A stretch of DNA of 64,000 nucleotides from the NCBI GenBank assembly GCA_030295235.1, contig AP026125.1:620001-684000 (forward strand), in the 5' to 3' direction. This document shows positions 58,470-64,000 of the stretch, one piece after another. Each line of letters begins with the position of its first letter. Positions within the stretch are counted from its first letter, which is position 1. The notes below the pieces were generated by a model, which searched no databases, was not told the DNA's origin, and saw only the letters and a program-made list of their open reading frames with translations. This DNA is from Fistulifera solaris. Taxonomy: Eukaryota > Bacillariophyta > Bacillariophyceae > Naviculales > Stauroneidaceae. Both the position numbers and the translations under genes were made by a program.

Positions 58470-59150
58470 CCTCTTGAATACCTGGTATGCCCACATTTTC
58501 TGGACATGTAAAATATCACGTTCCCACATTTTCTGGGAGTGTGAAAACCCACATCCCCACATTTTCTGGTCATGTGAAAATACCACGTTCCCACATTTTC
58601 TGGAGATGTGAAAATATCACGTTCCCACATTTTCTGGATACGTGAAACCCACGTTCCCACATTTCCTGGATACGTGAAAACCCACATGCCCACATTTCCT
58701 GGACACACGTGAAAATTCACATCTCCACATTTTCTGGAGACGTAAAACCCACATGCCCACATTTTCTGGAGACGTGAAAACCCACATGCCCACATTTTCC
58801 CAACACGTGAAAACCCACATACTCACATTTTCTGGAGATGTGAAAACCCACATGCCCACATTTCCTGGACACACGTGAAAATACCACGTTCCCACATTTT
58901 CTGGAGATGTGATAATACCATTTTCCCACATTTTCTGGACACGTGAAAACCCGCGTTCCCACATTTTCTGGAGACGTGAAAATTCCACGTTCCCACATTT
59001 TCTGGACATGTGAAAATACCATTTTCCCACATTTTCTGGATACGTGAAAACCCGCGTGCCCGAATTTCCTGGACACGTGAAAATACCACCCTCCCACATT
59101 TTCTGGACACGTGAAAATATCAACTCCTCATATCACAGATTTTCTGGGGA
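58470..59150. repeat. 33-36-bp minisatellite, about 20 units
   Basis: The unit is close to CCCACATTTTCTGGA followed by NACGTGAAAANCCACGTT. Landmark CACATTTTCTGG recurs every 31-36 bases, mostly 33. Because 33 is a multiple of three and stops are rare, long minus-strand open frames with an 11-residue period (MWERGIFTSPE-like) run through it in all three frames; I regard these as non-coding. The remaining spacer to the left (58131-58469) holds no gene, only a TACCTGGTA at 58479-58487 at the edge of the array. Confidence 0.9.
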
Positions 59151-59286
59151 CGTGAAACGTCGACGATGGACAGCACCAGAGAGATTTTGTTGCGCTTATC
59201 TTCTTTAGTCTATCTAAATCAAAGACCGAAACGATGCTATGTAATACGAAAAAGAAAGGCTGCTGATTTTGCTACTTATCCGTGCT

Positions 59287-60736
59287 ATGCTTCCGGCGGA
59301 AGGTCTGGCTTCATTGCCATGTTTTGTGGGCTTTGATTTGGGAACATCCGGCGCTCGGATTTCCATCATTCGACCCAGCAATGATTCATCAAGCTATCAA
59401 GAATTGCATTCTGATACAGTTTCGTGGAGTGATGAGAAACGATATGACGATCCTGACGCGTGGATGAGTGCCGTCGCCATTTTGTTGGAGGGTTCTGCCG
59501 CCTATCTGTCGTCGGTGGCATCCATTTGTTTTTTCGGGAACGTCGGCCAGCTGCTTGCTGATCGACAGAGCCAACGCTGGGGCAGTGACGCGACGTCCTC
59601 GTATGTATGATTATGATGTGTGTCACTCAGTGGATCCCATTTACGGCGTTCGGGCCTTGACTCGCTTGGAGTCGTTCGCGCCTCCGCAACACACCACCCG
59701 CAGTCCGACGAGTTCCTTGGCCAAATTACTGGCGTGGCACGAGCAAACCCCACTGACGAAACAGGAAGCATTGGCGCATCAAGCGGATTATTTGGCACTG
59801 CAGTTCCTCTCGGAAAACAAGGCATGTGGGTCTGGTCCGAGTAACTTTCGGTCCGTCTCTTCCGATTGGCACAATTGTCTGAAATTAGGCTATGACGTGC
59901 GAAATCTGTGCTGGCCTTCGTGGTTGCTGGATTGCTTGAGTCAAGCAAACATCGATCCGCGCAATGTTTTACCGGAAAAGGTGGTTTCACCCGGTGAACC
60001 GTTCGGAACGATTAGTCGTCGAATGGCCGAACGATTTGGTTTGCCGGCAACGACCGTCATCGTTGGAGGGACGACCGATTCCAATGCAGCGTTCTTTGCT
60101 TCCTGTCCTTCGACGGCAAACGTGGGTACAGCCGTGACATCGCTTGGAAGCACACTGGCGATCAAACAGACCAGTAGAAATTACATCGAGGACGCTAGCG
60201 TTGGTGTTTACAGCCATCGCTTTCCTTCTGTCCTCATGCCTGCGTCGACGTCCGAAGCTTATTGGCTAGCAGGAGGGGCTAGTAACGTTGGCTGTGCGGT
60301 ATTACGGCAGCAGAATTTTACAAATGATGAATTGCGGGATTTGAGTTTACTCATCGATCCAAATGTGGATTCGCACTATCGATACTACCCGCTCACGAAG
60401 AAAGGCGAGCGGTTCCCAGTCGCCGATAGCAACAAAGAACCTATTCTGCATCCTGTTCCCAATGATCGAGCTGAATACTTACATGGGATATTGCAAGGAA
60501 TAAGTGATGTGGAATGCGGTGGTTATTTGGCTCTTAGCAAGCTAGGAGCTGATCCACCGATCCCACATACAATATTCACCAGTGGGGGAGGGGGCAAAAA
60601 TGAGATGTGGAGAAGCATGCGGCAGAGGAGACTGACAGATACCTTCAAGGAAAACGTCCAAGTGCTTCGTGCACAGAACTCGGAACCATCTTTCGGAGCT
60701 GCTGTTCTTGCTGCCGCTCATCTGCGTGTCTCATGA
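59287..60736 (+). CDS. FGGY-family carbohydrate kinase, D-ribulose kinase-like
   Basis: About 482 residues from ATG 59287. The N-terminal phosphate-1 motif is FVGFDLGTSGARISII, then DPDAWMSAVAILLEG, the SGTSASCLLID strand, and the C-terminal domain with TTVIVGGTTDSNAAFFAS, VTSLGSTLAIK, YWLAGGASNVGCAVL, IFTSGGGGKNEMW. This set matches the short FGGY proteins of plants and cyanobacteria (AtXK-1 group) characterised as D-ribulose kinases, rather than classical xylulokinase. The first 20 residues show no convincing plastid motif. A T6 run (59529-59534, one T too many) causes a frame jump between the two parts; FSGTSAS continues the family strand across it. Confidence 0.86.
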
Positions 60737-61046
60737 CAAACAAATATATGAAAGAGCTTGTTCGACATTGAAATCACCAACAAACCACACGCCGATTTTC
60801 GCCATACCAATTGTTAAACAAAGCAGAGGATTGACGTGATTTGATAGTGTTATCGATAAAATACAGACGATCAATCAGCGCCAACGAAAGGGCGCGACAA
60901 AGTCCGTCGAATAATAACGAAATGGGAGAATAACGTAAATCGAAAAGCGTCTAGTCAGTTTTATTTCTAGATTTTCAATCTAGAGAGTGATCTCAAACAA
61001 ACGGAAACGGGGATGTTATAATTACGCAGCCGCATTTCTAAGCTTT
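60737..61046. other. short intergenic region between convergent genes
   Basis: 310 bases between two stops. TTCTAGATTTTCAATCTAGA near 60965 is an 8-base inverted repeat (TCTAGATT/AATCTAGA) that may lie in a 3' UTR. Nothing else seen. Confidence 0.45.
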
Positions 61047-62753
61047 TTATCCACTCGATGCTCTGCGCGTGCATTTTGTGTTCTCATTGCCATCATTTTC
61101 GTCGTCTGATTTCTCAGTTTTCTCTGTCTTCTCAAACGCCATCTTCCGAACTCGAATATAGCTCTTATTACGCAAGAAAACTTTCTTTTGCAGTCTTCCG
61201 GAAGGATCTGGTTCTGGCTTGCCTCCTTCCAGATACTGAAAGGCCAAAGTAGCATGCTCCGGCGACCGAAAGACAACATGCGTTTTTCCCATGCTGCCCT
61301 GGAATTCAATTGTCTCGACAGATAACGGCTTGATGTCAGCATGCGCGAGGAACAGGTTAGTCAGGTGTTCCTCGTTTACAGTATTCGGGATGCGGTGCAC
61401 AAAGAGCTGAGAAGCATAGAAGGTAAACGACTTGGCAGAAGAGGGAGTATTCGAAGACCGATCAATGGTCTTCATATCGCTGCCTTTTGCAAGTAGTACT
61501 CCAAACATTCCAGAGCTGTAAGGGCATCATTCACCGAGTCGTGTGTCTCCGGCATATCCTTTCCAAGAATCGATTTTGCCGAGTCCTTCAATGACACGGT
61601 TGCCGTTTCCGAGTCGGTCGCCTTGAATAGGAGAGCCGAATCGACCACACAATAATGTTCCATACGAACAGCGGCGAGATCATTGTGAACAGCGTGACCT
61701 ACGATGACAGTCTCTTCACTGCAAAGCGCCATCAAGAACGCTTGCGCGTGTCGAACAGTGAATTGGACATTTTCGAGATGTTCCTCGGTTATTCCGTTCA
61801 CCCATGAACGATGGTTGGAAACAGGCCAAGCCGGTTTGCAAAGTGAATCGAGCAAAACTTCCTTCGTCACAGCATCCACAATCGAGATACGGCACAGCGC
61901 ATTAAAATTCTTGTCTCCCGAAACAGGATCTTGCGTCTCACACATCTCGCAATCAATAGCGATAACTTGTGGGAGCTTTTCACACCATGGGCCGTATGGC
62001 TTGGCTTTGACCCATCCATTCGCACTACAGATACCTGATTCTTCATCTTTCTGTTTGTATTTCGCGAAGTTGTAGTTGATGGCAAACGCTTTCGAGGATT
62101 GTGTCGTCTGGATGGCGTTGATCCACTTTTTGGCCGCGGGATTCGACTTGGGAAGCATGAAACCGTCCGTTTCATTCTTTTTCTTCTGAATTTCAGTTGC
62201 GGTCTTCTCTTCTTTGGAAGGAACTTTTGTTTCATCTTTCTTCGACGAAGTATTCTTTGCGGTCGGCACGGAGAATGAGGCGATGGGGAGATTCAAATTA
62301 AGGAATGGGGGCGTGGTCGATTCCACAGGGGTTTTGGGTACCTTCTTTTGCTTGTTATTATTCAAAGGTGTAGTAGAGCTGGGGTTGACAGTCGTTTCGA
62401 CTTTGACTTTCTTTTGGGGTTGGCAAGGGGAGGTCGTCCTCGGAGCGTTTTCCCCTGCGATTTTTTCTTTTTTGCGGCGCTATCTTCGCCTCCCTTATTT
62501 CTCGGAGGAGCGAAAGGATCATTCTTGTCGTCATTCTGTTTCGACTTACCCATTTCTGGTTCGCTTTCCGAGCTCACCACAGAACCGTGCTCGGTAACTT
62601 TGTGAATGTCGTCGGACGCGTTCACTTCGTGAGAAAACTTACATGAATCACCGTGTCGACAGCCAGCCGCCGTTACAAAAAGGCACACGGCGCCTTTTTC
62701 CCGTCAGCTGGTGCAGCGAAAAGCTTGTATTTCTTGTTGCTCATTGTTGACAT
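61047..62753 (-). CDS. CCCH zinc finger - DEDDh exonuclease - RRM protein (REXO-like)
   Basis: From MSNKKYKLFAAPADG the N-terminus enters a CCCH finger, CAF..GCRHGDSCKFSHE. A Lys/Ser/Pro-rich linker follows. The nuclease has VIAIDCEMCET (D, E), VIVGHAVHNDLAAVRMEHY (D) and HDSVNDALTALECLEYYL (H, D). The C-terminal 120 residues form an RRM-like fold: QLFVHRIPNTVNEEHL, GKTHVVFRSPEHATLAF. The domain set resembles animal REXO1/REXO5-type RNA exonucleases; RRMs occur in REXO5, and a CCCH finger is unusual in the same protein. Three one-base jumps (61485-61488, 62412-62415 and 62677-62681; all A/T runs one base short) are bridged, since each frame continues the expected domain. The last 20 residues are uncertain. 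Confidence 0.83.
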
Positions 62754-63430
62754 GTACGTAGTATGCTGTTTATTATCGAAAAGATCTTCGAAATGGGTAC
62801 GAAAGAATTTTTTGTTGATCGATGCATGCTTTTATTGGTTGGCCCGCCCTTTCCCGTACAAATGACGGACGGAACAAGGCCGATTGTCTATCCGGTACTA
62901 CTATCTCTAGGTCGGAAACAGCTTCTGTACAGCATGTGCCGCATTGGCTTTTGGTCTTGGCACGCGTTCATTCACGCGGGTGACAAAGCGCGCAAAAATC
63001 CTACGCACCCATTTCTGTGATACTACATTGTCTCCTATACAAAGAACAGGAGGCCGCGAAATTGACAAGCACGATTGACGGCGTCGTTCCTTTGTCCATG
63101 AAAATCGTACACTAGCTTCCGTGTAATTTTCCGTTGGAAGATGTTTTACGTTCCGTTCGCACGCTTTGATAGGACTGATTTTCGGTAACAGTAATAAATA
63201 ATTTGAGTCCTCCGAGGAAAACTGTAGTCCGTGGCAGTACTATCGCGCGACTGTTCGCTTTTCTCGTCCGCAACGAAAACCAAAGCTGAACAAACAAGTC
63301 CACTTTTCGGCAGCTTCCACCGCCAAATCAACACAACTCCTTTTGGCTTTTGGACGAAAGGTTGATCCTCGGAGCCGCCAAGCCACACAAAAAAGCTTGT
63401 CATTTCCCCTTTCATCCTCTAAATTCGAAG
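62754..63430. other. intergenic, divergent promoter region
   Basis: Spacer of 677 bases between divergent genes. Open frames here are short and unrecognised. No dispersed repeat seen. Confidence 0.45.
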
Positions 63431-64000
63431 ATGAAGTTTGCGTTAAGAACTACCGCCTGGTTGCTGGCTCTCGGCATCGCCTCGTTGGCTTCCGCTCAAT
63501 CGACGGGTGCCTGCGTCGAAACGATTAACGATATTGCGCTCCGCGAAAGCTTGGTGACGGATACGTCGCTTCTTCGAACGTACACGTTATGCTCCCAAAT
63601 CACTCACACAATTGGGACACTCGACTTGAACTACGATCTGGTTGACGGACAAGTCATGTTGCCCTTACGACCGAACATGAAAATCCAATGCGGCGTCGAC
63701 GGAAAGAAGGAAAACAATTGCTTGATCACCGGAGGAGATATTCAAGTCGACGGCACGTCGCGCTTTGGGATTGGTGCTGACGTGCCTCTGGATAACATTG
63801 AGTTTCAGGGTATCACCTTTCAAAGCAGCTCTCAGTACAGTGTATGGCTGACGCGTCCTGGATCGGTTACCTTTACGGACTGTGTGTTCCGCGTAAGTTC
63901 CTTTCATTGTTGATTAACGGTCGCTGAGTGCTGTATCTGACCCTTGTTGTCTTTCTCTTTTCGTGGTTTCACAGGACAACTCCCAGGCAATTACACCCGT
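63431..64000 (+). CDS. secreted protein, right-handed beta-helix-like, partial
   Basis: ATG 63431 begins a clear signal peptide, MKFALRTTAWLLALGIASLA, cleaved near SAQS. The mature part reads RPNMKIQCGVDGKKENNCLI, then GGDIQVDGTSRFGIGADVPL and NIEFQGITFQSSSQYSVWL, with the regular beta-strand turns of pectate-lyase-like parallel beta-helices. Exon 1 ends at 63892 (gtaagt); exon 2 starts at 63975 and runs off the window (DNSQAIT). It is probably extracellular or cell-wall-associated; no enzyme motif is visible in this part. Confidence 0.75.

Noticed and set aside
58460-59123. Long minus-strand open frames of 95-168 codons with 11-residue repeats
   Set aside because: They arise from a 33-bp minisatellite that lacks stops; all three frames are open over the same DNA, there is no homology and no context for a gene.

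Overview
The window reads as nuclear DNA of a diatom, most likely a pennate raphid species. Genes are compact, on both strands, and often separated by less than 500 bases. Introns are mostly about 68-85 nt with GT-AG ends. Several predicted proteins begin with a signal peptide followed by an A|F-type plastid-import motif. Diatom-typical families are present: DUF6824 proteins, a heat-shock-type transcription factor and an EGY-like plastid protease. I cannot fix the species. No viral, LTR or Polinton-like element and no CRISPR array was recognised, and I found no tRNA or rRNA gene by eye.

Layout: a minisatellite (1-1310); a bifunctional pseudouridine glycosidase/kinase; a DEDDh exonuclease; a histidine phosphatase; a cyclin Y-like gene; a protein kinase; a short-chain dehydrogenase; an ABCC transporter; condensin SMC4; a DNA 3-methyladenine glycosylase; a repeat-rich 2.2-kb island (22.5-24.7 kb); a plastid tocopherol-type methyltransferase; an ABHD13-like hydrolase; UDP-glucose dehydrogenase; an EGY-like protease; two DUF6824 genes; a 2.5-kb gene-poor stretch; a small gene cluster with a PLP desulfhydrase/deaminase and an HSF; a prolyl 4-hydroxylase-like protein; two large unrecognised proteins; a 248-bp satellite array (52.4-54.0 kb); a RING-ankyrin-2OG oxygenase; a tail-anchored-looking protein; a second minisatellite; a D-ribulose kinase-like FGGY kinase; a CCCH-exonuclease-RRM protein; and the start of a secreted beta-helix-like protein. 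The genes do not form one pathway; they look like ordinary housekeeping and signalling loci interspersed with repeats.

Two window-wide points stand out. First, at least 23 otherwise well-preserved coding frames jump by one base, nearly always inside a homopolymer run. That is the mark of residual long-read sequencing error rather than gene decay, so several genes are given here as one locus spanning such a jump. Second, the intergenic DNA holds a recurring set of small palindromic repeats: a 67-bp foldback, a 456-bp foldback, dispersed CACGACTG/CAGTCATG hairpins, and the 9-mers TACGGAGTA and TACCTGGTA.

The most interesting gene-level observations are a 6-nt microexon in a DUF6824 gene that restores the family motif CGRGRK, a RING-ankyrin-dioxygenase fusion, and a CCCH-DEDDh-RRM nuclease.
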